Both the position numbers and the translations under genes were made by a program. Shown piece after piece: positions 24,597 through 33,376 of a stretch of 64,000 bases of DNA; the first letter of the stretch is position 1, and each line of letters opens with the position of its first letter. Origin of the DNA: Brachybacterium sp. YJGR34 (GTDB taxonomy: Bacteria; Actinomycetota; Actinomycetes; Actinomycetales; Dermabacteraceae); the NCBI RefSeq assembly GCF_003347015.1, contig NZ_PNFB01000010.1, positions 58,901 through 122,900 of the forward strand, written 5' to 3'. Under the pieces are notes generated by a model. It was not told the DNA's origin. It did no database searches and saw nothing but the letters and a program-made list of their open reading frames with translations.

Positions 24597-25464
24597 GCAG
24601 CCGTTCCAGGACCAGCACGGTGCCGTCCTCGTAGATCGAGTCGGTGACGGTGTCCGCCACGTCCTTCACACCCTGCGGGGCCTGGCCCATCGCGACGCCG
24701 ACCCCGGCCCAGGTGAGCATCTCGAGGTCGTTGAAGCCGTCGCCCACGGCGACGGTCCGCCCCGGCTCGATCCCCAGGCTCTCGCGGACCTCCTCCAGAG
24801 CGGTGGCCTTGGAGACCCCGGGCGCGGCCATGTCCAGCCAGGCCGTCCAGCCGATCGAGTACTCCACGCCGTGCACGCCGGACTCGGCGATGACCTCGGA
24901 GAACTCCTGCGGACTGAGATCCGGCACGTGCACCACCACGCGCACCGCCTCGAGCTCGAGGAGGTCGCCGAGCTCGCTCTCGACGGCCTCGACGCCGAAG
25001 CTCGCGTCCTGGAAGCCCTGGGTGGAGCGGAAGGAGCCGTCGGCCGTCTCCACCGCGTAGTGGGCGTCCGGCGCGACCTCGCGCAGGGTGCGCAGGGCGT
25101 GGCCGGGCTGGAAGGAGCGGGTGGACAGCACCCGGTAGCCGCCCTCGGCCGCGGGATCCATCTCGAGGGTGACCGCGCCGTTGGAGCAGACCGCGTAGCC
25201 GTGGGTGATCCCGGCGGCGCGGACGATCGGGACGGTGGCGCCGACGGAGCGGCCGGTCGAGATGACCACCGTGTGCTCGCGCGCCGCCTGCTGCAGGCTC
25301 TCGCGCATCGGGGCGGTCATCGCGCCGTCGTGATCGACGAGCGTGCCGTCGACGTCGAGCCCGATCAGCAGCGGCGCTCCGGCGAGGCCGTCGAGGTGCT
25401 GCTGCAGGCGGGAGCGGGTCGCCCCGCGGTCGGTGGTCGCGGTCGGCGCAGGAGAGGCGGTCAT
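24571..25464 (-). CDS. HAD superfamily (Cof-type) hydrolase
   Basis: 297 residues from ATG 25464. HAD motif I is LDVDGTLVDHDG (first Asp nucleophile), motif II VVISTGRS, and motifs III/IV are SKATALEEV and VGDGFNDLEML with AGVGVAMGQAPQGVKDVAD after it, in Cof-type order. These phosphatases act on sugar phosphates, FMN and similar cofactors. An alternative start at ATG 25548, one base after the serS stop (TGA-G-ATG), would couple translation to serS and add 28 basic residues; that extension looks less like coding sequence. Confidence 0.9.
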   Translation of the reverse strand: MTASPAPTATTDRGATRSRLQQHLDGLAGAPLLIGLDVDGTLVDHDGAMTAPMRESLQQAAREHTVVISTGRSVGATVPIVRAAGITHGYAVCSNGAVTLEMDPAAEGGYRVLSTRSFQPGHALRTLREVAPDAHYAVETADGSFRSTQGFQDASFGVEAVESELGDLLELEAVRVVVHVPDLSPQEFSEVIAESGVHGVEYSIGWTAWLDMAAPGVSKATALEEVRESLGIEPGRTVAVGDGFNDLEMLTWAGVGVAMGQAPQGVKDVADTVTDSIYEDGTVLVLERLLSASSAQT

Positions 25465-25549
25465 GTCGGGCAGTCTGCCAGCGCGGTCTGACGCCCGAGT
25501 GAACCGGCGGTGACGCAGAGCGGCGCGCAGACGGCCGAAGGGGGACATC

Positions 25550-26812
25550 TCAGGCCACCGGCTCGAAGACCTCGCGGCCGCCGAGGTAGGGCCGCAGCCC
25601 CTCGGGGACCACCACCGAGCCGTCGGACCGCTGGTGGTTCTCGAGGATCGCCGCGATGAAGCGCGTGGTGCCCAGCGTGCCGTTGAGGGTGGCGACCGGG
25701 CGCAGCCCGTCCTCCGTGCGCTCGCGGATGTTCAGCCGCCGCGCCTGGAACTGGGTGGTGTTCGAGGTGGAGGTGAGCTCGCGATAGGTGCCCTGGCTGG
25801 GCATCCACGCCTCGCAGTCGAACTTGCGGGCCGCGGAGGTGCCGAGGTCCCCGGCCGCGGTGTCGATGATCCGGTAGGGCACGTCGATGCGCGCCATCAT
25901 CTCCCGCTCCCAGTCCAGCAGCCGCTCGTGCTCCGCGTAGGAGTCCTCGAGGCGGCAGTAGGAGAACATCTCCACCTTGTGGAACTGGTGGACGCGGATG
26001 ATGCCGCGGGTGTCGCGGCCGTAGCTGCCGGCCTCCCGGCGGTAGCAGGCGCTCCAGGCGGCGTAGCGCAGCGGGCCGCCCGACAGGTCGAGGATCTCGT
26101 CCTTGTGGTAGCTCGCCAGCGCCACCTCGCTGGTGCCCACGAGATAGAGGTCGTCGTCCTTGTCGAGGTGGTAGACCTCGTCCGCGTGCTCGCCGAGGAA
26201 GCCGGTGCCCTCCATCGACTCCGGCAGCACCAGGGTCGGGGTGATCATCGGCGTGAAACCGGCGCTCGTGGCCTGGTCGATCGCGGCGTTGAGGATCGCG
26301 AGCTCGAGCTGCGCGCCGACGCCGGTGAGGAAGTAGAAGCGGGCGCCGGAGACCTTCGCGCCGCGGGCCATGTCGATCGCGCGCAGCCCCTCGGCGATCT
26401 CCAGGTGGTCCTTGACCGGATGGTCGAGGAGGGCCGGTTCGCCGACGGTCTCGCGCAGGACGAAGTCCTCCTCGAGCCCCTCGGGGGCGCCCTCGGCGAG
26501 GTTGGGGATCGCGCGCAGCGCCGCGTCACGGGCGGTGAGAGCCGTCGCGGACTCGGCCTCGAGGCGCTTGACGTCCGCGGCGAGCTGCTTGACCTCCGCC
26601 AGCAGCGCCTGCTTCTCCTCCCCCGCGGCCTGCGCGACCTTCTTGCCGAAGGCCTTCTGCTGCGCCCGCGCGGACTCGTAGGCGGCGGTGGTCTCGCGCC
26701 AGCGGGAGTCGGCGGCGAGCACCGCGTCGACGTCGGCGGGGTCGCGTCGGCGTGCCCGCTGGGCGTCGCGGACGGCATCGGGGTTCTCGCGCAGCTGCCG
26801 CAGATCGATCAT
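25550..26812 (-). CDS. serS: Seryl-tRNA synthetase
   Basis: 420 residues. The N-terminal coiled-coil arm (residues ~30-100, [23 protein letters not shown]) is followed by the class II core: motif 1 region [17 protein letters not shown], motif 2 [32 protein letters not shown] and motif 3 [19 protein letters not shown]. It charges tRNA-Ser, of which one gene lies at 18.5 kb. A TAGTCT box six bases before the ATG suggests a leaderless mRNA. Divergent from the diacylglycerol kinase gene. Confidence 0.97.
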   Translation of the reverse strand: MIDLRQLRENPDAVRDAQRARRRDPADVDAVLAADSRWRETTAAYESARAQQKAFGKKVAQAAGEEKQALLAEVKQLAADVKRLEAESATALTARDAALRAIPNLAEGAPEGLEEDFVLRETVGEPALLDHPVKDHLEIAEGLRAIDMARGAKVSGARFYFLTGVGAQLELAILNAAIDQATSAGFTPMITPTLVLPESMEGTGFLGEHADEVYHLDKDDDLYLVGTSEVALASYHKDEILDLSGGPLRYAAWSACYRREAGSYGRDTRGIIRVHQFHKVEMFSYCRLEDSYAEHERLLDWEREMMARIDVPYRIIDTAAGDLGTSAARKFDCEAWMPSQGTYRELTSTSNTTQFQARRLNIRERTEDGLRPVATLNGTLGTTRFIAAILENHQRSDGSVVVPEGLRPYLGGREVFEPVA

Positions 26813-26818
26813 CCCTCC

Positions 26819-26824
26819 AGACTA
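26819..26824 (-). promoter_or_regulatory. -10 box (TAGTCT) of leaderless serS promoter
   Basis: TAGTCT, then GGAGGG, then ATG 26812. The GGAGGG abuts the ATG and is too close to serve as a ribosome binding site, so initiation at the A of the ATG is more likely. Confidence 0.6.
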
Positions 26825-26876
26825 CCTGCGCGCGGGCCGCCTGCGCGCAGGGCTCCCTGGCCGGACCGCCCCTCAG

Positions 26877-26882
26877 TACAGT
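26877..26882 (+). promoter_or_regulatory. -10 box (TACAGT) of a leaderless promoter
   Basis: Six bases before ATG 26889 of the diacylglycerol kinase gene. It faces the serS -10 box across 52 bp, so two polymerases must share this short region. Confidence 0.6.
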
Positions 26883-26888
26883 GTGCGC

Positions 26889-28079
26889 ATGACTCACACC
26901 CTCCTCGTGCTCAGCATCGTGTCGGTCGTCGTCACGATCGTGGCGGTGATCCTGCTCCTGGTCGTGCTGCGCCATCTGCGCCGGAGCCGTCAGGAGATCG
27001 CCGAGCTGCACACGTCCACGGGGCAGGCGCCGACGGACCGGACCACCGGCGCGGACGACGAGGCCCTGCCGCCCGCCTCCCCCGAGGACGAGGAGCCGGC
27101 GCCGCAGCGGACGCGGCAGGTCGCCGTGGTCGTGAACCCCTCCAAGTTCGACGACGTCGCCGCCTTCAGCCACAGCATCCGCACGGTCGTGGAGTACATC
27201 GAGGGCACGCAGGTCACCTTCTATCCGACCACCGAGGAGGACCCGGGCCGGGGGCAGACCCGGCAGGCCCTGCAGGAGGGGGCCGATCTGGTGGTCGCCG
27301 CCGGCGGCGACGGCACCGTGCGCATGGTCGCCTCGGTCCTCGCCGGCAGCGACACGGAGATGGCCATCATCCCCGCGGGCACCGGGAACCTGCTGGCCCG
27401 CAACCTCGAGGTCCCCCTGGACGATCCGGCGGAGGCGATGACCGCGGCGCTGACCGGCCAGGACCGGCGGATCGACGTCGGCTGGCTGCGCCATGGGGAC
27501 TCCCGCGCCGCCGCGGCCGCCGCCGCGGAGCAGATCTTCCTGGTCATCTCCGGCTTCGGAGCCGATGCGGAGATGATCGGGCACACCGACTCGACGATGA
27601 AGAAGCGCCTGGGCTGGATCGCGTACGTGCTGGGTGGGGCGCGCACGATCCTGGGCCGCTCGGTCGACGTGGTGCTCGACTTCCCCGACGGCACCCGCCA
27701 CGCCCACAAGGCACGCACGGTGCTGCTGGGCAACGTCGGCAAGCTGCCGGGCGGCTTCGTGCTGATGCCCGAGGCGACGGCGGACAACGGCCGGCTGGAG
27801 ATCGTGGTGGCGGGCTGGCGGGGACCCGCCGGCTTCAGCCAGGTCCTCACCGAGGTGGTCTCCCCGCAGCTCGTCCCCCGCGGCCGGTTCAAGGAGAGGA
27901 CCCGGCTGTCCTCGATGGACCGCTACCAGGCCACGGAGGTGCGGGTGGCGACCGCGAAGGCGCAGCCCGTCCAGCTCGACGGCGACACCGACGCCGAGGC
28001 CACGCACCTCATCGCACGGATCGCCCCGGGGGCGCTGCATCTGCGGGTCCCCTCGGGCACGGAGCCGGCGGAGACCTGA
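26889..28079 (+). CDS. Diacylglycerol kinase family lipid kinase
   Basis: 396 residues. A single N-terminal membrane helix (residues 3-29) and an acidic linker precede the DAGK catalytic domain: VAVVVNPSKFDD, the nucleotide-binding VVAAGGDGTVRMVASVL, and IIPAGTGNLLARNLEVP. The C-terminal beta-sandwich includes VLLGNVGKLPGGFVLMPEATADNGRLEIVV. Members phosphorylate diacylglycerol, sphingoid or related lipids with ATP. The N-terminal anchor is unusual for the soluble DgkB-like enzymes and would tether it to the membrane. Confidence 0.92.
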   Translation: MTHTLLVLSIVSVVVTIVAVILLLVVLRHLRRSRQEIAELHTSTGQAPTDRTTGADDEALPPASPEDEEPAPQRTRQVAVVVNPSKFDDVAAFSHSIRTVVEYIEGTQVTFYPTTEEDPGRGQTRQALQEGADLVVAAGGDGTVRMVASVLAGSDTEMAIIPAGTGNLLARNLEVPLDDPAEAMTAALTGQDRRIDVGWLRHGDSRAAAAAAAEQIFLVISGFGADAEMIGHTDSTMKKRLGWIAYVLGGARTILGRSVDVVLDFPDGTRHAHKARTVLLGNVGKLPGGFVLMPEATADNGRLEIVVAGWRGPAGFSQVLTEVVSPQLVPRGRFKERTRLSSMDRYQATEVRVATAKAQPVQLDGDTDAEATHLIARIAPGALHLRVPSGTEPAET

Positions 28080-28085
28080 GAGCGC

Positions 28086-29054
28086 TCAGGCGCCGGAGCG
28101 CACCGGGTCGACCATCTCGGTGAGCCTCTCGATCCAGGCGTGCGCCTGGTCGTAGGAGTCGTCGGCGAACTCCTCCCGCAGCTCCGGACGCCCGCCGTCG
28201 ATGCGGGGATAGGAGCCCAGGTAGTGCACCACCGGGCAGATCCGGTGCAGGGCCCGCATCGCCGCGGCGACGCGGCGGTCCTCGATGTGCCCCTCGACGT
28301 CGATGGAGAAGGAGTAGCGGCCCAGGAAGTCGCCGATGGGCCGGGACTCGATGCGCGAGAGGTTCACGCCGTTGGCGCTGAACATCTCGAGCGTCTCGAG
28401 CAGCGCGCCCGAGCGGTTGTGCGGCAGGTGCAGGACCATGGTGGTCTTGTCGGAGCCTGTGCGGGCGGGGATCCTGCCCTCCCGGGTCACCAGCACGAAG
28501 CGGGTCTGGGCGCCCTCGTGATCCTCGATCCCCCGGGCGAGCACCTCGAGGCCGAAGTGCTCCGCGGCCAGCGGGGAGCAGACGGCGGCGCGCCCGCGGG
28601 CCTGCTCGGGATCCAGGGCGGCGAGCTCGGCCGCGGCCGCGGCCGTGGAGGAGGAGGCTGCGACCCGGGCGGCGGGGAGATGGCGACGCAGCCAGCCCTG
28701 CACCTGCGCCTGGGCGTGCGGATGCGAGGAGATGACCTCCAGGTCCTCGAGGGCGGTCGGCCGCCTCGCGGCGAGCACGAAGGTGACCGGGACGATCTGC
28801 TCGGCGACGATCGTGATGTCGTCGGTGGCGGCGAGCACGTCGAGGGTGCCCGAGACGCCGCCCTCGACCGAGTTCTCGATCGGCGCCATGAGCGCGTCGA
28901 TCTCGCCCGCCAGCAGATCGGTGGTCGCGGTCGCGACCGCCGTGAACGGGACCTGCTCGACCTGCGCCGCCGCCTCGGCCGGCAGGGTCGCCAGCGCCTG
29001 CAGGAGCGCCTGGTGGGTGAACGTGCTCTCGGGGCCGAGGAATCCATACCGCAT
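28086..29054 (-). CDS. pheA: Prephenate dehydratase
   Basis: 322 residues. The catalytic domain runs to ~190 with MRYGFLGPESTFTHQAL, IENSVEGGVSGTLD and the active-site threonine motif in GAQTRFVLV. The C-terminal ACT domain has GALLETLEMFSANGVNLSRIESRP, the phenylalanine-binding site for feedback inhibition. It makes phenylpyruvate for phenylalanine synthesis. It is monofunctional, without a chorismate mutase domain, as usual in actinobacteria. TACTCT lies seven bases before ATG 29054. Confidence 0.96.
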   Translation of the reverse strand: MRYGFLGPESTFTHQALLQALATLPAEAAAQVEQVPFTAVATATTDLLAGEIDALMAPIENSVEGGVSGTLDVLAATDDITIVAEQIVPVTFVLAARRPTALEDLEVISSHPHAQAQVQGWLRRHLPAARVAASSSTAAAAAELAALDPEQARGRAAVCSPLAAEHFGLEVLARGIEDHEGAQTRFVLVTREGRIPARTGSDKTTMVLHLPHNRSGALLETLEMFSANGVNLSRIESRPIGDFLGRYSFSIDVEGHIEDRRVAAAMRALHRICPVVHYLGSYPRIDGGRPELREEFADDSYDQAHAWIERLTEMVDPVRSGA

Positions 29055-29061
29055 GCACGGC

Positions 29062-29067
29062 AGAGTA
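29062..29067 (-). promoter_or_regulatory. -10 box (TACTCT) of leaderless pheA promoter
   Basis: TACTCT, seven bases, then ATG 29054. No ribosome binding site lies between them. Confidence 0.6.
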
Positions 29068-29092
29068 CTGCCCGAGGAGCCGCGCGGCGCCC

Positions 29093-29584
29093 TCAGCACA
29101 GCGGGAGCAGCCAGCGCCGGACGCTGCGCGCGGGATCGGCCGGATGCCGCCGCGGCCCGTCCGTCGGCACGGCGCCCAGCTCGCGGGCGATCGCGCAGGA
29201 GGCGCGGTTCTCCGGGGCGATCAGCAGCACCAGCTCCGCGACCGTCCCGCGCGAGCGCGCCTCCCGGACGATCCCGGCCGCGATCCGCCGTCCGATCCCC
29301 CGGCCCCGGTGGCGGGCGAGCACCCAGTAGGTCAGCGCCGCCTGGCCGCGCTCCAGCCCGGGCGCGATCGCGTTCAGCCCTCCCCCGCCCTGGAGTGCGC
29401 CGTCCGCGTCCACCGCGGCGAGCTCGCACAGCGGGCCGTCCTCGCGCCAGCGCGCGGAGCGCTCGAGGAACGCCTCGAGGCCGGCGCGCTCCCAGCGGCG
29501 GCCGATGATCTCGCGCGCGAGCTCCGCGTCCTGACCGGCCAGGAGCTCCTCGGCGTGCCGCGGGCCCAGCCGCTCGAGCCTCAC
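29093..29584 (-). CDS. GNAT family N-acetyltransferase
   Basis: 163 residues from GTG 29584, which comes one base after the stop of the GntR gene (TGA-G-GTG), so the two are translationally coupled. GNAT motif A is YWVLARHRGRGIGRRIAAGIVREA, with R/Q-x-x-G-x-G/A for acetyl-CoA, and motif B NRASCAIARELGAVP. The closest type is the RimJ/RimL-like group (LTYWVLARHRGRGIG). Substrate unknown; pairing with a GntR regulator suggests local control. Confidence 0.85.
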   Translation of the reverse strand: MRLERLGPRHAEELLAGQDAELAREIIGRRWERAGLEAFLERSARWREDGPLCELAAVDADGALQGGGGLNAIAPGLERGQAALTYWVLARHRGRGIGRRIAAGIVREARSRGTVAELVLLIAPENRASCAIARELGAVPTDGPRRHPADPARSVRRWLLPLC

Positions 29585-29585
29585 C

Positions 29586-29975
29586 TCACGGACGCGCGAG
29601 CACCGCGCGCACGGCGGCGAGGATCTCCAGCTCGCCGTGGCCCTGCGCACGCGCCGCCGCGATCGGGTCGGCGAGCAGCGCGACCAGGGTCGGATCCGCC
29701 GTGCCGCCCTCCTCGCGCCGGACGGCCGCCGCGGCCTCGCGGGCACGGGCGGGCGCCTCCGAGGCGACCACGGTGCCCGAGCCGCGCCGGGTGGTGACGA
29801 TCCGGGCCTCCTCGAGGCCCTTGTACGCGCGGGCGACCGTGTTGGCGGCGAGCGAGAGGTCCTCCGCCAGGGCGCGGATGGTCGGCAGTCGGTCGCCGGG
29901 GCGCAGCTCTCCGGTGCGGACGCGCTCGATGATGTCGCGCTTGATCTGTTCGAAGGGAGGGGGCGGTGCGGGCAT
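29586..29975 (-). CDS. GntR family transcriptional regulator (YtrA-like)
   Basis: 129 residues. The winged helix-turn-helix fills residues 7-75: FEQIKRDIIERVRTGELRPGDRLPTIRALAEDLSLAANTVARAYKGLEEARIVTTRRGSGTVV. A short C-terminal tail with no large effector domain is typical of the YtrA subfamily, which usually controls ABC transporter genes. Here the only downstream gene is the coupled GNAT. A TAGTCT box stands six bases before ATG 29975, indicating a leaderless transcript. Confidence 0.93.
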   Translation of the reverse strand: MPAPPPPFEQIKRDIIERVRTGELRPGDRLPTIRALAEDLSLAANTVARAYKGLEEARIVTTRRGSGTVVASEAPARAREAAAAVRREEGGTADPTLVALLADPIAAARAQGHGELEILAAVRAVLARP

Positions 29976-29981
29976 GTGCCC

Positions 29982-29987
29982 AGACTA
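29982..29987 (-). promoter_or_regulatory. -10 box (TAGTCT) of leaderless GntR promoter
   Basis: TAGTCT followed by GGGCAC and ATG 29975. Confidence 0.6.
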
Positions 29988-30063
29988 CGGCGATCCCCGG
30001 AGGTCCCGTGAGGGAAGCGTGAGGGCTCCGCGCAGGTCACCTGGGGCCCGGTCGCGCGCCCCG

Positions 30064-30069
30064 TAGCAT
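30064..30069 (+). promoter_or_regulatory. -10 box (TAGCAT) of a leaderless promoter
   Basis: TAGCAT followed by CGGGGC and GTG 30076 of the large membrane protein gene. Confidence 0.6.
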
Positions 30070-30075
30070 CGGGGC

Positions 30076-32073
30076 GTGCCTTCGGACCCGCTTCCCCCGC
30101 CGTCCGCCCGCCGCCTCCGCGCGCTGCCGGGCGCCCTCCTCGCCGTTCTGATCGGCGCGCTGCTGCTGATCCCCTCGCCCGCCGCCCGGGCCGACGGCGG
30201 TGACGCGCCGGTGCGTCTGGTGATCGCGACCGCGGGCCTGGGCTGGGAGGACGTCTCCGCCGAGGAGACCCCGCAGCTGCAGTGCCTCGCCGACCGCTCC
30301 GGCGTCGGGGCCATGAACACGACCTCGTCGACCGTGGTCTCCACCAAGCGGCAGGGCATGGAGACCCTGCACTCGGGCTATCGCGGACTCGCCGCCGAGG
30401 CGCCGCGCACCAGCGGCATCCCCGACCCGGCGACCGACCAGTGGGAGCAGCTGCCGGTCCCGACCGTCGAGATCGACGCCTCGCAGCAGGACGCGCCGGC
30501 CGCGGAGATCGGCGAGGCCCTCGCCTCGGACGCGATCGTGCAGGTCGACGTCGGCTCCGTGCCGGACCATGCGGACCCCGATCGCGACCGTGCGCTCGCC
30601 GCCCTGGACGCCCGCGTCGGCGCGGTGCTCGACGCGGCCGGCGGCTGCGATGCGGCCGATCTCCCCCGCACCCTGCTGGTCTCGGTCGCCGCCACCGACC
30701 CGGAGGACCCCGAGGAGGTCGAGAGCACCGGCGCCGTCGCCTCACGCACCGTCGGTCTGCAGGTCGCGATGGATTCCGGCCATCCGGGCCAGGCCCTGAC
30801 CACCGGCTCCACCAAGCAGACCGGCGTGGTGGTGCTCACCGACGTGGTCGCCACCGTCCTGGACTCCTACGGCGCGAGCCCCGACGGGCTGATCCCCGGT
30901 CAGCCGTTCCGCGGCACGGATCACCAGGACCCGCAGCAGCTCGCTCTCGACCGCTCCCAGGCCGCGGCCGCGGTCGATGCCGCGACCGTGCCCGCGCTCG
31001 GCTCCTGGTTCGTGCTGGGCGTGATCGGCATCGTGATCACGCTGGTCCCGGCGCTGGCCCGGCGCCCGCGCCTCGCCGCGGTGGGCCGCGCCCTGGCCGC
31101 GATCGCGCCGCTCGCGCTGCCGGTGTCCCTGTTCGCCTCGATCGTGCCGTGGTGGCGCGCGGAGCACCCCGTCCTCGCGCTCACGGGCGTGGTCTGGGCC
31201 GGCTGCCTGGCGCTCAGCGCGGTCGTGCTGGGCGGGCCCTGGCGACGGCATCGCGCGGGCGTCGTCGGCGTGTCCGCGGCGCTGATCGCGGCGCTGATCC
31301 TCGGGGAGTCCGCGCTGGGGTCCCGCTTCCAGCTCTCCTCCCCGCTGGGGGCCCAGCCGATCTCCGGCGGGCGCTTCTACGGCCTGTCCAATCACCTGTT
31401 CGGGATGGTGCTCGCCGCGTCCCTGATGGCGCTGCTGTGCCTGTTCACCGTGGTCCGCACGCCCCGGGGCCGGGTGCTGTGGACCCTCGTGGTGGGCGGG
31501 ATCGTGGCCGTGGTGTGCGTGCTGCCGTCGATGGGGGCCGACTTCGGCTCGATGCTCGCCACCATCCCCGCCTTCGGGCTGCTCGCCCTGCTGGTCTCCG
31601 GCATCCGGCTGCGCCTCTGGCATGTGCTCGCCCTCGGCGCCGGCGGCGCGATCGCGGTGCTGGGCGTGTCCCTCCTGGACTGGCTGCGGCCGGCGGAGGA
31701 TCGCACCCACCTGGGGCGCTTCATCGACGAGCTCCTCAGCGGCGAGCTGCTCTCGGTGGTGGTCCGCAAGCTGGCGCAGAACGTGGCGATGACCACCGGG
31801 TATCCCGCGCTCGCGGTGGTGATGCTGGGTGCGGTGATCGCCTCGGTCGCCCTGCTGATGCCCCGGCGGCTCCGTTGGCGGCGCCTGGCGGCGCTGGACG
31901 CCGCGACGCCCTCCGCCCATGCGGTGCGGGTGGCGCTCGTGGTGGGCACCTGGGTGGGCTACGCCGTCAACGACACCGGTCCGGTGCTGGTGGCCTCGAT
32001 CGTGGGGATCTGGCTGTGCCTGCTGCCGGCCGTGCTGCCCTCCCCGGAGGAGTCGCGCACGGTCACCGCCTGA
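30076..32073 (+). CDS. Large membrane protein with extracellular N-terminal domain, unknown function
   Basis: 665 residues from GTG 30076. A signal-like segment (ALLAVLIGALLLIPSPAARADGG) leads an extracytoplasmic domain of ~270 residues (VRLVIATAGLGWEDVSAEETPQLQCLADRSGVGAMN) that resembles an alkaline phosphatase-like fold lacking clear metal ligands. Ten or so membrane helices follow, with conserved-looking loops GGRFYGLSNHLFGMVLAASL and LPSMGADFGSMLATIPAFG. Similar architectures occur across actinobacteria near glycosyltransferases; a GT2 gene is convergent here, 5 bp away. A role in envelope polymer assembly is possible but unproven. Confidence 0.75.
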   Translation: MPSDPLPPPSARRLRALPGALLAVLIGALLLIPSPAARADGGDAPVRLVIATAGLGWEDVSAEETPQLQCLADRSGVGAMNTTSSTVVSTKRQGMETLHSGYRGLAAEAPRTSGIPDPATDQWEQLPVPTVEIDASQQDAPAAEIGEALASDAIVQVDVGSVPDHADPDRDRALAALDARVGAVLDAAGGCDAADLPRTLLVSVAATDPEDPEEVESTGAVASRTVGLQVAMDSGHPGQALTTGSTKQTGVVVLTDVVATVLDSYGASPDGLIPGQPFRGTDHQDPQQLALDRSQAAAAVDAATVPALGSWFVLGVIGIVITLVPALARRPRLAAVGRALAAIAPLALPVSLFASIVPWWRAEHPVLALTGVVWAGCLALSAVVLGGPWRRHRAGVVGVSAALIAALILGESALGSRFQLSSPLGAQPISGGRFYGLSNHLFGMVLAASLMALLCLFTVVRTPRGRVLWTLVVGGIVAVVCVLPSMGADFGSMLATIPAFGLLALLVSGIRLRLWHVLALGAGGAIAVLGVSLLDWLRPAEDRTHLGRFIDELLSGELLSVVVRKLAQNVAMTTGYPALAVVMLGAVIASVALLMPRRLRWRRLAALDAATPSAHAVRVALVVGTWVGYAVNDTGPVLVASIVGIWLCLLPAVLPSPEESRTVTA

Positions 32074-32077
32074 TCGA

Positions 32078-33376
32078 TCAGGGGGCGTCGCCCTCGTCGA
32101 CCGCGGCGACGACGAGGGAGGTGTACTCGTCCGGGGTCAGCGGCAGCTGCAGGGTCTCGGGGATCGTCGGGGCCTGGGCATCCAGGTGCGAGGCGATGAT
32201 GACCGCGTGCTCCGGGGCGAAGGACCCCGCGACGGGGGCGCTCCGCAGGCGCTCGGCGAGCGCCCCGAGATCGGTGTCCGCGAGGTGCACGACGTCGTCG
32301 GGGGCGAACTCCCCGCTCACCGGCAGGTCGCGCAGCTGCGCGTCGAGCGCGGGGACGTCCGCGTCGCCGAGGGCGCGGATCTGGGAGGCGGAGAACTCCC
32401 CGCTCACCGGGAGGATCGCGAGGCCCTCGCGCCGACGCCCGGCACGCTCGTCGATCGACTCCGCCACCTCCGGCACGACCCGCCAGACGTCGCCGTCGTC
32501 GTCGGCGTGCTCCACCACCGGCGGCACGGTCTCCGTCTGCTCCTCGAGGTCCGCTGCCAGGTGGCGCTTGCGAGCCAGGGCGCGCAGCACGTCGCGCAGC
32601 TGGGCGGCGCGGTGCAGCTGGCCGCGCAGGTCCCGGCCGGTGGCGCGGTGGTGGAGGGTCGCCGGGATCTCCTTGACCCAGAAGCCGGCGGTCAGCGCGT
32701 CGATGGTCAGGGAGGTCTCCACGCCCCAGCCGGGAGCCAGCGGCTGGCAGGCCTCCCAGGTCTCCCGGGTGATGCAGCGGGTGCCCGAGAGCGGCTGCGT
32801 GGCCTCCCAGCCGGTGGCGCGCTCGATGCCGCGGCGCGCGGTGCGCACCACGATCCCCATCCCCGAGGCGCCGGCCTGCGGGGGCAGCAGGGCGATGGAC
32901 ATGTCCACGCCCTCCTCGAGCACCGCATCGACCAGGGGCTGCGCGGCGGAGGCCGTGGCGCCCATGTCGGCGTCGAGGAACAGCAGGGCGCGGTCGGGCG
33001 CGGGATCGGCGTCGATCACCGGCAGCGGCCCGGTGTGGCCGGGTGCGCGCGGCTCGGCGTGCAGCTCCTCGGAGAAGCCCTCGCCGCCGTCGGCGCGCTC
33101 GGCATCCTCGCGGATCGCCACCATCTGCGCTCCCGTGGACATGGCCGCCGCCTTGCCGCGGTTGGTCTTGTGGCGCACCACGAGGGCGTCGGCCCCCATG
33201 GCGACGGCGGAGGTGGCGTCGGTGGAGCCGTCGTCGACCACCACCACCAGGTCCACGCCCGCGATCTCGCGCGCGCCGGCGATGGTCGCCTCGATCCGCT
33301 CCGCCTCGTTCTTGGCGGGGATCACGACGGCCACGCGCTCGGGGCGGTGCGCCGTCAGCGGCCCCGCGGCGCTCAT
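32078..33376 (-). CDS. GT2 family glycosyltransferase with repeated C-terminal tail
   Basis: 432 residues. The GT-A catalytic domain fills ~15-280: VAVVIPAKNEAERI, VDDGSTDAT (48-54 region), the metal-binding ALLFLDADMG (130-139) and GWGVETSLTIDAL. It resembles glucosyl-3-phosphoglycerate synthase-like enzymes. Residues 322-400 are three tandem 29-residue units beginning LPVSGEF (322), LPVSGEF (351) and APVAGSF (380), each ending in a helix. The repeats are not part of the known family. The ATG overlaps the DUF5926 stop by 4 bp, so the two are coupled. Confidence 0.88.
   Translation of the reverse strand: MSAAGPLTAHRPERVAVVIPAKNEAERIEATIAGAREIAGVDLVVVVDDGSTDATSAVAMGADALVVRHKTNRGKAAAMSTGAQMVAIREDAERADGGEGFSEELHAEPRAPGHTGPLPVIDADPAPDRALLFLDADMGATASAAQPLVDAVLEEGVDMSIALLPPQAGASGMGIVVRTARRGIERATGWEATQPLSGTRCITRETWEACQPLAPGWGVETSLTIDALTAGFWVKEIPATLHHRATGRDLRGQLHRAAQLRDVLRALARKRHLAADLEEQTETVPPVVEHADDDGDVWRVVPEVAESIDERAGRRREGLAILPVSGEFSASQIRALGDADVPALDAQLRDLPVSGEFAPDDVVHLADTDLGALAERLRSAPVAGSFAPEHAVIIASHLDAQAPTIPETLQLPLTPDEYTSLVVAAVDEGDAP

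Noticed and set aside
25550..26824. T-box leader for serS
   Set aside because: The -10 box lies six bases from the ATG, leaving no room for a leader.
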